A program made the translations under genes and the position numbers. Positions 10,153-18,008 of a stretch of 64,000 nt of DNA are shown here, one piece after another; the first letter of the stretch is position 1, and each line of letters opens with the position of its first letter. This DNA is from Prochlorococcus sp. AG-347-K10 (lineage in GTDB: Bacteria > Cyanobacteriota > Cyanobacteriia > PCC-6307 > Cyanobiaceae). Location of the stretch: the NCBI GenBank assembly GCA_003278955.1, contig QCCB01000001.1:62001-126000 (forward strand), written 5' to 3'. The notes below the pieces were generated by a model. The model did no database searches. It was not told where the DNA came from and saw only the letters and a list, made by a program, of their open reading frames with translations.

Positions 10153-10180
10153 AAAAGGAGGTTAAGGCCTCCTTTTATTT
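10153..10180 (+). terminator. Hairpin terminator/attenuator between urtA and urtB
   Basis: A perfect 9-bp stem, AAAAGGAGG at 10153-10161 and CCTCCTTTT at 10168-10176, with loop TTAAGG and a T-rich tail ATTTTATA. It looks like an intrinsic terminator inside an operon. Partial read-through would give more binding protein than permease. Confidence 0.85.
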
Positions 10181-10209
10181 TATACAATCAAATATTTTCA
10201 TTTTCTAAA

Positions 10210-11364
10210 TTGGAGTTACTTCTCGATAGTCTTTTTAATGGTGTTGCAATCGGATCTGTACTACTTGTTGCGGCATTAGGTCTAGCAATTGTTTTTGGTC
10301 TTATGGGTGTAATAAATCTTGCCCATGGAGAACTTATGATGCTTGGGGCTTACACAACATATGTAACACAATTAATTTTCAAATTACCTATATTAAAACC
10401 TTTCTACAATTCGTACATTATAGTTTCTATTTTCCTTGCTTTTATTGTTAGTGGAGTAGTAGGCATTCTTTTGGAAAAAACTATAATTAGAAAGCTTTAT
10501 GGAAATCCACTAGAAACACTACTCGCAACTTGGGGGGTAAGCTTAATTCTTCAACAATTTGTCAGAAGTGTACCTTTAGCTTATGGGACCGGACTGGTTA
10601 TAAGTCTCTTAATTGGTTTATTCTTACCAACATCATTCCCTTCAAAAATAAAAGAATCAATAAATTTCAAATATTTTAAATTTAGTTCTTGGTTATTTGC
10701 TGCTTTAACTGGGGTCCTGACAGGTAACGTAATCTCTTCTTCTGTCAGCAAACTTAGTAGAGCAAGCGCCCGAAATGTTGATGTAACAGCACCCTCATGG
10801 ATGAGAGGTCAAGTAGAAATTATTGGCACTGCATTTCCTAAAACAAGATTAATGATAATTGTCATTACTCTAATCTCTGTAATAGCAATAACATTATTTC
10901 TTAATCAAAGTGCTTGGGGGATGCGTATTAGAGCAGTTACTCAGAACCGACAAATGAGTGATTGTCTGGGTATATCTACTGAAAAAGTGGATATTATTAC
11001 TTTTGGAATTGGATCTGGCTTAGCTGGAGTTGCTGGGGTAGCAGTATCTCTTTTAGGTTCTGTAGGACCGAACGTTGGCGGAAACTATATAGTTGGTTGT
11101 TTTATGGTTGTAGTGCTGGGAGGAGTAGGAAATTTATTAGGAACAGTACTTGCTTCATTTGGAATAGGCATAATGACTGATTTAATTGGAGCTGGAAGGC
11201 TCTTATCAATATGGCCAGATATGCCTTTACCTTTATCAAACACGATTAACTTTTTTGCAACCACAAGTATGGCAAGAGTAATGATATTTGCACTAATTGT
11301 GATATTCCTACAATTTAAACCTACAGGGTTGTTTCCTCAAAAAGGAAGGATGGTTGAGAACTAA
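10210..11364 (+). CDS. urtB: Urea ABC transporter permease UrtB
   Basis: A 384-residue inner-membrane permease of the LivH type. The start is a TTG at 10210, giving MELLLDSLFNGVAIGSVLL, the usual UrtB opening; no ATG fits better. LVAALGLAIVFGLMGVINLAHGE contains the conserved NLAHGE motif, and many hydrophobic helices follow. GGVGNLLGTVLASFGIG near the end is the EAA-like loop that contacts the ATPases. It ends in TAATG, sharing a base with the urtC start. No clear Shine-Dalgarno precedes the TTG. Confidence 0.96.
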   Translation: MELLLDSLFNGVAIGSVLLVAALGLAIVFGLMGVINLAHGELMMLGAYTTYVTQLIFKLPILKPFYNSYIIVSIFLAFIVSGVVGILLEKTIIRKLYGNPLETLLATWGVSLILQQFVRSVPLAYGTGLVISLLIGLFLPTSFPSKIKESINFKYFKFSSWLFAALTGVLTGNVISSSVSKLSRASARNVDVTAPSWMRGQVEIIGTAFPKTRLMIIVITLISVIAITLFLNQSAWGMRIRAVTQNRQMSDCLGISTEKVDIITFGIGSGLAGVAGVAVSLLGSVGPNVGGNYIVGCFMVVVLGGVGNLLGTVLASFGIGIMTDLIGAGRLLSIWPDMPLPLSNTINFFATTSMARVMIFALIVIFLQFKPTGLFPQKGRMVEN

Positions 11365-12494
11365 TGTCCTTAAGTAAAATTAAATTTGATAAAAAAATAG
11401 TATTATCATTCTGGATAATTTTAATAGCTTTAATTATTGCAGCACCAACTATACTCCCAGTATTTAGACTAAACCTTCTAGGTAGATACTTATCCTTATC
11501 CATAGTTGCACTTGGTGTAGATCTGATCTGGGGATATACAGGTTTACTAAGTCTTGGACAAGGTATATTTTTTGCACTAGGTGGATATTGTGCAGCAATG
11601 TATTTGCAAATAACCAGCTCCTCTGAATTTCCAAATAATATTCCTGAATTTTTTGCTTTATATGGTGTTGAAAAATTACCTTTTTTCTGGGAACCGTTTA
11701 GATCGCCTGTTTTTACCTTCTTCGCTATCTGGATAATTCCAGCATTGGTTGCTGGTTTAATTGGATTTCTTGTTTTCAGGAATAGAATCAAAGGGGTATA
11801 TTTTTCTATACTTACTCAAGCTTCTCTTCTTGTATTTTTTAACTTCTTCAATGGACAACAAAAACTTATAAATGGAACAAATGGATTAAAAACAGACGTA
11901 ACACAACTATTTGGTCAGATGGTAGGTTCTGAATCCATGCAAAGACTTTTCTTTTGGATAACTGCTTTCTTAGTAATAGCAGCATGGTTTTTTGCAAAGT
12001 GGGTAGTTAAAGGTAGATTCGGCAATATTCTTATAGGAATTAGAGATGATGAACCAAGAGTTAGGTTTACAGGATACAACCCAGTTATATTCAAGACCAT
12101 AATATTTTCTATTGCTGGAGGTCTTGCTGGAATTTCGGGAGCTTTATATACTGTTCAGTCTGGAATAGTATCGCCTCAATTTATGACGGTTCCCTTTTCT
12201 ATAGAAATGGTTATATGGGTTGCTGTTGGAGGAAGAGGAACTTTATTGGGAGCGATACTAGGAGCAGTTTTCATCAACTATGCAAAAAGTCTAGTAAGTG
12301 AAGCTTTACCTGCTAGCTGGATGTTTATTCAAGGAGGGTTATTTATCTTAGTTGTAACAGCTCTGCCAGAAGGAGTTTTAGGATGGATTCAAGGAGATGG
12401 TCCTAGGAATCTTCTTCAAAAATTTGGTTTAAAAAGAAAGATTGAAACCTATCCAAGCTTAGAAGTTAACAATAAGGAGGGGAATAATGAATAA
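11364..12494 (+). CDS. urtC: Urea ABC transporter permease UrtC
   Basis: A 376-residue LivM-type permease, partner of UrtB. Multiple membrane helices are visible from residue 12 on, with LIWGYTGLLSLGQGIFFALGGY as the conserved GLLSLGQG region and VWVAVGGRGTLLGAILGA as the ATPase-contact loop. Its first base is the last base of the urtB stop, and its final 8 bases overlap urtD. The tail is hydrophilic and carries the ribosome binding site for urtD. Confidence 0.97.
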   Translation: MSLSKIKFDKKIVLSFWIILIALIIAAPTILPVFRLNLLGRYLSLSIVALGVDLIWGYTGLLSLGQGIFFALGGYCAAMYLQITSSSEFPNNIPEFFALYGVEKLPFFWEPFRSPVFTFFAIWIIPALVAGLIGFLVFRNRIKGVYFSILTQASLLVFFNFFNGQQKLINGTNGLKTDVTQLFGQMVGSESMQRLFFWITAFLVIAAWFFAKWVVKGRFGNILIGIRDDEPRVRFTGYNPVIFKTIIFSIAGGLAGISGALYTVQSGIVSPQFMTVPFSIEMVIWVAVGGRGTLLGAILGAVFINYAKSLVSEALPASWMFIQGGLFILVVTALPEGVLGWIQGDGPRNLLQKFGLKRKIETYPSLEVNNKEGNNE

Positions 12495-13236
12495 TAAAGA
12501 TCTTCTAAATTTAATTGATATTACTGTTAGTTTCGAGGGTTTTTTGGCTCTCAACAAACTTAATCTAAATTTGAAGAAAGGAGAATTAAGAGCTGTAATA
12601 GGACCCAATGGTGCAGGCAAAACAACATTTCTTGATGTAATAACTGGAAAGGTTAAGCCAACAAGTGGTGAAGTGATTTTTAAAGGGAAATCTTTAGTAG
12701 GTAGAAAGGAGCATAAAATAGCAAGACTTGGAGTTGGAAGAAAGTTCCAAAGTCCAAGAATCTTTGAAAATCTAACCGTAAAAGAAAATCTTGAAATATC
12801 GGTGACAACACCTAAAAGTCCCTTAAACCTTATAAATAAAAGTATTAAAGATGAGCAGCTTAATGAGATTGATCGTCTAATGAAGATTGTTAATTTAGCT
12901 CAAAAAGTTGATTCTAAAGCTGGATCTTTATCACATGGCCAAAAACAATGGCTTGAGATAGCCATGTTAGTAGGACAGAAGCCAGATTTAATGTTAGTAG
13001 ATGAACCTGTTGCCGGTTTAACTGATGAAGAAACAGATCTAACAGCTGATTTATTAAAATCTTTATCAGGCGAAAATACTGTAGTAGTAATAGATCACGA
13101 TATGGAATTTATAAGAAGACTTGATAGTAATGTTTCAGTATTAAATCAGGGCACAGTATTATGTGAGGGAACGATGGAAACTATACAAAAAGACAAAAAA
13201 GTTATTGATGTTTATTTAGGAAGACCTGAGGATTAG
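12487..13236 (+). CDS. urtD: Urea ABC transporter ATPase UrtD
   Basis: A 249-residue ABC ATPase of the LivG type. Walker A GPNGAGKT lies at 39-46, the signature appears as LSHGQKQW rather than LSGGQ, and Walker B is LMLVDEPVAGLT. A His switch is present in VVIDHDMEF. A strong Shine-Dalgarno, AAGGAGG, sits 8 bases upstream of its ATG inside the end of urtC. It is followed after 2 bases by urtE. Confidence 0.96.
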   Translation: MNNKDLLNLIDITVSFEGFLALNKLNLNLKKGELRAVIGPNGAGKTTFLDVITGKVKPTSGEVIFKGKSLVGRKEHKIARLGVGRKFQSPRIFENLTVKENLEISVTTPKSPLNLINKSIKDEQLNEIDRLMKIVNLAQKVDSKAGSLSHGQKQWLEIAMLVGQKPDLMLVDEPVAGLTDEETDLTADLLKSLSGENTVVVIDHDMEFIRRLDSNVSVLNQGTVLCEGTMETIQKDKKVIDVYLGRPED

Positions 13237-13238
13237 TT

Positions 13239-13949
13239 ATGGAAAATTTACTCGAAATAAAATCGTTAAATACTTATTATGGCGAGAGTCATATTCTTAG
13301 AGATGTAGATTTAAACGTTAAATCGGGAGAAATGGTTTGTTTGATTGGAAGAAATGGAGTTGGCAAAACAACTTTATTGAAGTCACTAATTGGTTTGTTA
13401 AAACAAAAAAAAGGAGATATTTATTTGATTGGTGAAAATATCAACAGAAAAGCACCTCATCAGAGGGCTAGGAAAGGAATGGCTTACGTTCCTCAAGGGA
13501 GAGAAATTATTCCATACCTATCAGTTGAAGAGAATCTTATGTTAGGGATGGAGTCTCTACCAGGTGGATTATCTAAGAACAAGAAAATAGATCCATTTAT
13601 CTATGATCTCTTCCCAATCCTTAAAGATTTTCTTCAAAGGAAAGGAGGAGATCTTAGTGGAGGACAACAACAGCAATTAGCTATTGCAAGAGCATTGCTA
13701 GGCAAGCCTCAACTTCTATTACTTGACGAACCAACGGAAGGTATTCAGCCGAATATAGTTTTAGACATTGAAAATGCAATTAACCAGATAATTAGAGATA
13801 CAGGAATTGGTGTTTTATTAGTTGAACAGCACTTGCATTTTGTGAGGCAAGCCAATAGATATTATGCGATGCAACGCGGAGGTATTGTTGCTAGTGGAAA
13901 TACTAGTGAGTTGAGTCAAGCAGTTATTGATAAATTCTTAAGTGTTTAA
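13239..13949 (+). CDS. urtE: Urea ABC transporter ATPase UrtE
   Basis: A 236-residue LivF-type ABC ATPase. Walker A GRNGVGKT at 37-44, signature LSGGQQQQLAIARALL, Walker B LLLLDEPTEGIQPNI and switch VLLVEQHLHF are all intact. It pairs with UrtD as the ATP-driven motor. It is the last gene of the urt operon, and no convincing hairpin follows it; only AT-rich sequence runs into the small-gene zone. Confidence 0.96.
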   Translation: MENLLEIKSLNTYYGESHILRDVDLNVKSGEMVCLIGRNGVGKTTLLKSLIGLLKQKKGDIYLIGENINRKAPHQRARKGMAYVPQGREIIPYLSVEENLMLGMESLPGGLSKNKKIDPFIYDLFPILKDFLQRKGGDLSGGQQQQLAIARALLGKPQLLLLDEPTEGIQPNIVLDIENAINQIIRDTGIGVLLVEQHLHFVRQANRYYAMQRGGIVASGNTSELSQAVIDKFLSV

Positions 13950-13982
13950 ATAAATTTTTATTTTAATTACTAAAATTTTTAA

Positions 13983-14162
13983 TCATTTTTCGCATCTTAT
14001 TAGGTCTATACTGTTCGGATGCTCATTAATATACTTATTAAATTCCATTGCTAGTGTTCTAGCCTCGTAAGCATCAAAAGCATAAAAACAATTTTCTAAT
14101 CTTATATTTTGAAAATCACGGTAATGCACTGTATATGGCTTCAACATATTGTTTTTGTTCAT
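13983..14162 (-). CDS. Small conserved-looking protein, 59 aa
   Basis: Too short for usual gene calling. The ATG at 14160-14162 opens MNKNNMLKPYTVHYRDFQNI, continuing through ENCFYAFDAYEARTLAMEF and ending SIDLIRCEK at a TGA. The mix of aromatic and acidic residues and the DAYEARTLAMEF stretch (a likely amphipathic helix) looks like a real folded peptide rather than random AT-rich translation. It ends 33 bases beyond urtE and is convergent with it. Function unknown. Confidence 0.6.
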   Translation of the reverse strand: MNKNNMLKPYTVHYRDFQNIRLENCFYAFDAYEARTLAMEFNKYINEHPNSIDLIRCEK

Positions 14163-14303
14163 TTTAATTTGCTAAAAAGCAATTATGTATATTCTAACCT
14201 TGCATATATTCGTAAATTTAAAGCACAACTTTTGTTGTTATCAAAATATAATGATTTAAATTATGTAATTAAAAATACTTTATAAAGACAAAAAGTAATT
14301 AAT

Positions 14304-14414
14304 CTATTTTTTTTTATTTTTAGAATCATGCTTTTTACCTTCAATTAAAAAAACAAATTTTGATAAAATATAACCAAAAACTGGAACCCATAACTTTTCG
14401 TAAAAAATTTTCAT
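14304..14414 (-). CDS. Small membrane peptide, 36 aa
   Basis: The ATG at 14412-14414 starts MKIFYEKLWVPVFGYILSKF, followed by VFLIEG and a lysine-rich tail (KKHDSKNKKK). One hydrophobic segment at about residues 8-25 with a positive C-terminal tail suggests a single-pass membrane peptide with its tail in the cytoplasm. It begins 5 bases after the stop of the 57-residue gene upstream on the same strand, so the two are probably co-transcribed. Not recognised. Confidence 0.5.
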   Translation of the reverse strand: MKIFYEKLWVPVFGYILSKFVFLIEGKKHDSKNKKK

Positions 14415-14419
14415 AAAAA

Positions 14420-14593
14420 TTAAGCAGCTAATGATTGTTTTTCTTCAATTTCAGTTTTATTAATACGCTTCAAATCTATAGAATTAAATAAATGTTGCAT
14501 AAGTAGAAAATCAAGTTCCCCTTTCAACAAATTAACATCTGATGAAAGTAGATCATCAACAAAATCATCAAAAGTATCTGAAAGAGGATTCAC
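14420..14593 (-). CDS. Small acidic protein with GTG start, 57 aa
   Basis: The frame starts at a GTG (14591-14593) because no ATG exists in frame after the upstream TGA. It opens MNPLSDTFDDFVDDLLSSD, continues NLLKGELDFLLMQHLFNSID and ends KQSLAA. The N-terminal half is acidic and the middle forms a likely amphipathic helix. Codon phase and composition look genuine. It is upstream of the 36-residue membrane peptide with a 5-base gap. No homologue recognised by eye. Confidence 0.55.
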   Translation of the reverse strand: MNPLSDTFDDFVDDLLSSDVNLLKGELDFLLMQHLFNSIDLKRINKTEIEEKQSLAA

Positions 14594-14995
14594 AATTAAA
14601 AATTTATTTTTGTTATTATCACCACATCAATAACAAAAGTCAACCAAATTTGAATATTAATTTTGAATTTTTTAAAAATTAATTAATAAATCCTAAAAAA
14701 TTAAAGAATAAAAATTAACAAGCAAAATAACAAGTTTAAGATCAAGCTTAAGGTTTTTGAATTAAATTTCATTTATCTTGCTTTTCTTAATTTTATATCT
14801 CTCCTTTTTAGCAATATTAAAACGATAATACACATATTTGCTAAAAAGAAATTCAAAGCACTCATCATCAAACCATTTAATATATTTATAGCAAGACTAT
14901 TGATGTGCCAATTCGTAAAGAATCACTTAAAAAATGTTTAAACGCAATAAATTTTTAAAGCAATCAAATTTGATATTAATAACTAATTTTAAATA
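14594..14995. other. AT-rich spacer, mostly empty
   Basis: About 400 bases between two minus-strand small genes. Apart from the weak 31-residue frame listed separately, I see only AT-rich sequence without hairpins, operators or RNA-like structure. It may hold the promoter of the GTG-start gene. Confidence 0.5.
14773..14868 (-). CDS. Possible small membrane peptide, 31 aa
   Basis: Two ATG codons at 14863-14868 open MMSALNFFLANMCIIVLILL, followed by KRRDIKLRKAR and TAA. One membrane helix with a strongly basic end is the typical look of a short single-pass peptide. The same frame is open for 19 codons upstream without an ATG, so a longer form from a TTG is possible. Evidence is composition only, hence the low confidence. 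Confidence 0.38.
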   Translation of the reverse strand: MMSALNFFLANMCIIVLILLKRRDIKLRKAR

Positions 14996-15310
14996 TTATT
15001 TTTTAATTAGCTCGAAGTAGCCATTTTTATTTAATAAGTACTTATCAAACCAAAGGCTTAATAGATTGTCTAAACCTATTCCATTCATTTTATTTATTTG
15101 CGAAGTCTTATAGTCTGAGAGTGCAAGCAATAAATAAGGAAAAATCATATCAGAAACACCTTTTGGTAGTTTTTCTAAAGGTACTCCATGAGCTCTATCC
15201 CATAAAATTTGCATATCCTGAGAGAACAAAGAACTCCAATAATTAAAATTACAATACAACTTTTCTGGAGGAAGGAGATTTACAGATAAAAATGGGAGAG
15301 ATGAATTCAT
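14996..15310 (-). CDS. Hypothetical protein, 104 aa
   Basis: An uncharacterised soluble protein opening MNSSLPFLSVNLLPPEKLYC. It is rich in aromatic residues and proline in its first half (NYWSSLF, LWDRAHGVPLEKLPKG) and hydrophobic in the middle (FPYLLLALSDY). No signal peptide, zinc motif or nucleotide motif is visible. It is flanked by empty AT-rich sequence on both sides, so it is probably transcribed alone. I do not recognise the family. Confidence 0.65.
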   Translation of the reverse strand: MNSSLPFLSVNLLPPEKLYCNFNYWSSLFSQDMQILWDRAHGVPLEKLPKGVSDMIFPYLLLALSDYKTSQINKMNGIGLDNLLSLWFDKYLLNKNGYFELIKK

Positions 15311-15433
15311 AACAATAAATATTTTATAGATTATTCAATTTAATTTTTGGAATGGTGAAAAAATTTTTAATAAAAAAATCTCTTATAGATACAAATTAAA
15401 TTTAACGCACAGTACAGCACTTAGCAACACTAT

Positions 15434-15790
15434 TCAAGTATTATATTTATCCATCATTTCCTGAAATTTTAGAAATAATAAAAACTTTTTATAAGTTTGC
15501 AAGTCAAAATCCTCCTGATTTGGTTTATTTAAATGGGTTGATTTACCAGAATTAATATGATTTCCTAATTTAGTCTCAATTGAGAATTCTTCATTATCTT
15601 TATTTTGCTGATATGATTGAGTAACTTTACCATTTTTTTTATTAAATATACCTCTTATAGAAAGTGCTTCTTCCACTAAAATACTTATTATTTTTGAATT
15701 ACTTAAATTGTTCTCTATGCTCAATTTGTCGATTATTCTCATAACATCTTCTCTAGGAATAAAACCAACTCTTTTTTTCTTGGTGGGCAT
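15434..15790 (-). CDS. Ribbon-helix-helix-like DNA-binding protein, 118 aa
   Basis: The N-terminal 50 residues fit a CopG/Arc-type fold: a basic leader MPTKKKRVGFIPREDVMRII with a short beta strand (RVGFI), a helix (EDVMRIIDKLSIEN), a turn with NLSNSK, and a second helix (KIISILVEEALSIRG). The remaining 65 residues are polar and probably disordered until a final helix (YKKFLLFLKFQEMMDKY). Such proteins bind DNA as dimers. No toxin gene lies beside it. Targets are unknown. Confidence 0.65.
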   Translation of the reverse strand: MPTKKKRVGFIPREDVMRIIDKLSIENNLSNSKIISILVEEALSIRGIFNKKNGKVTQSYQQNKDNEEFSIETKLGNHINSGKSTHLNKPNQEDFDLQTYKKFLLFLKFQEMMDKYNT

Positions 15791-15860
15791 TTAGAAATTA
15801 AATAAAGTTCAGCACTTGACTGTCATAAGTGTTGCACTATATTCACTATAAGTCAATTAA

Positions 15861-16016
15861 ATGCAAATGATTCTACCAACAACCTTACTTTTAGGAGCCC
15901 TTGGATATCTTTTCTACACTTCAAAAAGAGAACTTTCACAAGATCATCATGATCACATCGAAAACAAAAAAGAAAACGATGATTTGTATAAAGATTTGGA
16001 AGATCTATTTATTTAA
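15861..16016 (+). CDS. Small membrane protein with His/acid tail, 51 aa
   Basis: The ATG at 15861 begins MQMILPTTLLLGALGYLFYT, one membrane segment, followed by SKRELSQD, a HHDH cluster and an acidic tail ending DLEDLF-Ile at TAA. A hydrophobic anchor with a His/Asp/Glu-rich soluble tail could bind a metal, but that is speculation. It is divergent from the ribbon-helix-helix gene with 70 bases between. Too short for usual gene calling. Confidence 0.6.
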   Translation: MQMILPTTLLLGALGYLFYTSKRELSQDHHDHIENKKENDDLYKDLEDLFI

Positions 16017-16109
16017 AATTACTGCATCGATACTAAAGAACTTTGTTTCTTGACTAAAGATATACAAAACCTTAAAGATAATTAAAATAAAGTTATAGAT
16101 ATAAAATCA

Positions 16110-16406
16110 ATGACTGTCCATCAAGATTACGAAATAAAAATCAATCTAAATGAATTGATTGAGAAGAGGATTCCATGTTGTGATTTACTTCATCCAGATC
16201 ATTGTCTAACAGAACAACAAGTCTCTGAAATTGCACATGATATTCGTATGGATTTAAATTTGCACGATCTTTACAAGCAAGTGGATCAACACATCATGAA
16301 TTATGTAAATGCAGCTGGTATTGATAACAAAGATCATTGGGTTGAACCCCATCTTCCAGATTTGGAGAGAGATTTAAAAGAAGAAGTAGGTATAGAATTT
16401 GATTAA
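16110..16406 (+). CDS. Hypothetical His-rich protein, 98 aa
   Basis: Opens MTVHQDYEIKINLNELIEKR. It has a Cys/His cluster RIPCCDLLHPDHCLTEQQ near residues 20-37 and more histidines after it (IAHDIR, NLHDLYKQVDQHIM, KDHWVEPHLPD), with an acidic C-terminus. The pattern suggests metal binding, though no named family motif is visible. It is 93 bases downstream of the 51-residue membrane protein on the same strand. Confidence 0.7.
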   Translation: MTVHQDYEIKINLNELIEKRIPCCDLLHPDHCLTEQQVSEIAHDIRMDLNLHDLYKQVDQHIMNYVNAAGIDNKDHWVEPHLPDLERDLKEEVGIEFD

Positions 16407-16426
16407 AATTTCTTCCTACAAAGCAG

Positions 16427-16570
16427 TTAATATATGTATTTTTTTTCTAAATCATCTATTAATTTATAAATACTTTTAGCTGATCTCTTTCTTTTTTTTA
16501 ATATTATAAAAACTATAGTTCCAATCAATACTGCAAAGATAGGTGTTAAAATAATAATCTCATAATTCAT
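16427..16570 (-). CDS. Small membrane protein, 47 aa
   Basis: The ATG at 16568-16570 opens MNYEIIILTPIFAVLIGTIV, continuing FIIL, then KKRKRSAKSIYKLIDDLEK and ends KYIY at TAA. One N-out membrane helix is followed by a basic then amphipathic cytoplasmic tail. Reads as a plausible single-pass peptide; it is convergent with the 98-residue gene, 20 bases apart. Function unknown. Confidence 0.55.
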   Translation of the reverse strand: MNYEIIILTPIFAVLIGTIVFIILKKRKRSAKSIYKLIDDLEKKYIY

Positions 16571-16741
16571 AACTATCAAGCACAAGTATATTATTTAAAT
16601 TATTAAAAAATCCGAATCAAAAAAATAGGTACTTTACACAAATATATTTCACTATAAACAATTAAGTTTTTTTATAAAGAAGTTAAAGAATTAAAATTTT
16701 TTGTAAATTATGTAGATATAAATTTTAATTTAATAAAGAAA

Positions 16742-16924
16742 ATGATTAATTATTTTGCCTTAACAATAACTGAGATAGGGTTTAGTAAAATAGAGTTAAC
16801 AGTTATTGGCTCAGTAATTTTAATATTTCCAATTTTATTTATTTATGCATCTAAAAACCTTGATGCTAAGGGTGTTTTCAAATGGATGATGGAGAAACCC
16901 AATGATTGGATAGGTAAAAAATAA
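16742..16924 (+). CDS. Small membrane protein, 60 aa
   Basis: Opens MINYFALTITEIGFSKIELT and has one strong membrane segment (VIGSVILIFPILFIYAS, about 21-37). The C-terminal half KNLDAKGVFKWMMEKPNDW is amphipathic and ends GKK. No catalytic motif. It is convergent with a secreted protein gene, 22 bases apart. Not recognised. Confidence 0.6.
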   Translation: MINYFALTITEIGFSKIELTVIGSVILIFPILFIYASKNLDAKGVFKWMMEKPNDWIGKK

Positions 16925-16946
16925 TACTTTAACAATTTACAATTTT

Positions 16947-17288
16947 CTAGTTTAATTTTAAATTGTCTAAATTACTAATAGCAAAACCATAAACCTGGCA
17001 ATTGTTTTCTAAATCATGAACTATTGAATTTTTTAGAATAGAATAATCTATCAACTTATTAAGTTTATTATTTTTAAATTCCTTATTAGTCTCTCCAATA
17101 GCAAAAGCCAACGCTCCTTCATAAGAAATACCGAATTTGGTAGTGTTGCAATAAGTTCTAGTGAACTTGTTAGAAATCTTTTTAGTATAATTCTTAAGAG
17201 TTATAGAAGAAGTATCTAATGAGTAAACTGGACTACTAAAAAGAAGTAGCAAAATTAAAATGAATATCGTAAAAACTTTTTTAGACAT
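16947..17288 (-). CDS. Secreted hypothetical protein with signal peptide, 113 aa
   Basis: The N-terminus MSKKVFTIFILILLLLFSSP ends in a VYS-like cleavage site, so the protein is exported to the periplasm or thylakoid lumen. The mature part has two cysteines (RTYCNTT and NNCQVYGFA) that could form a disulfide, and the segment YEGALAFAIGETNKEF. The family is unknown to me. It is probably transcribed alone from the AT-rich region upstream. Confidence 0.65.
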   Translation of the reverse strand: MSKKVFTIFILILLLLFSSPVYSLDTSSITLKNYTKKISNKFTRTYCNTTKFGISYEGALAFAIGETNKEFKNNKLNKLIDYSILKNSIVHDLENNCQVYGFAISNLDNLKLN

Positions 17289-17655
17289 AATATTTCATAA
17301 ATTGCAAATTTAATATAGTTTAGAATTTAACTTTACCGACAATGTTTTATCAAAAATATAGAAATTAAAAATTTATTAACCTCAACAGCTATTTCATATT
17401 TTGGAAGATAAAAACTCTCTAAATGAGTATTTTATAGTTTGAATTTTTTTTGGTAGTTTTTTTAAAAAACGCCTAAATGCTTTTGGCATAATTAAAAATC
17501 CATATCAATATTTAATAGATAACAAATAATACTTGGGTATTCAATAAATAATTATCCAAAAATAAGAAAATTAATTATTAAATATATTGATTGTGCTATG
17601 GAAATGTATTTGAACATGAATTATTGTTTTATTAAGCACTAAATACAAAATTAAT
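17289..17655. other. AT-rich intergenic region
   Basis: About 370 bases. It contains promoter-like AT runs and one weak 31-residue frame on the minus strand (listed separately). I see no stable hairpin with a T tract, no tRNA and no recognised regulatory site. Confidence 0.5.
17394..17489 (-). CDS. Possible basic peptide, 31 aa
   Basis: The ATG at 17487-17489 opens MPKAFRRFLKKLPKKIQTIK, then YSFREFLSSKI and TGA. The peptide is very basic and could be an amphipathic helix. There is no ribosome binding site of note and no neighbour on the strand, so it may be chance. Confidence 0.3.
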   Translation of the reverse strand: MPKAFRRFLKKLPKKIQTIKYSFREFLSSKI

Positions 17656-17850
17656 ATGGCACTACCAGAACTTATTTATGCTCCATTAGATGGCGGAACA
17701 ATACATAGATATGAAATTAGTGGTGGCAAGAGAAAATTCTTAAGATTTATAGGTTGTTATTTGGGTCAATGCAATTTCCACAAAAATATTGATGATGCTA
17801 TTGATTACATAAAAAATTTGAAAGAATCACAAAAGATACAACAAACATGA
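17656..17850 (+). CDS. Hypothetical protein, 64 aa
   Basis: Opens MALPELIYAPLDGGTIHRYE and continues SGGKRKFLRFIGCYLGQCNF, with two cysteines five residues apart, then an amphipathic helix (DDAIDYIKNLKESQ). Small soluble protein, no signal peptide. The sequence has a well-structured, non-random look. No function can be assigned. Confidence 0.65.
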   Translation: MALPELIYAPLDGGTIHRYEISGGKRKFLRFIGCYLGQCNFHKNIDDAIDYIKNLKESQKIQQT

Positions 17851-18008
17851 AATAAAGATACATAAGATAGGACAAAGGCTGAATATTTTTAAATAACTTC
17901 ATAATTATTGCTACAAATAATAGAGAATTTTCTTTTTATAAGAAATTGATTATTTACTTGGGTTATAGTTCCGAAAGATAAACAGTCATTTAAAAAAGAA
18001 ATTAATTT

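Noticed and set aside
11321..11791. Open frame of 156 codons antisense to urtB/urtC
   Set aside because: Lies over two certain genes and has no start context or homology signal.
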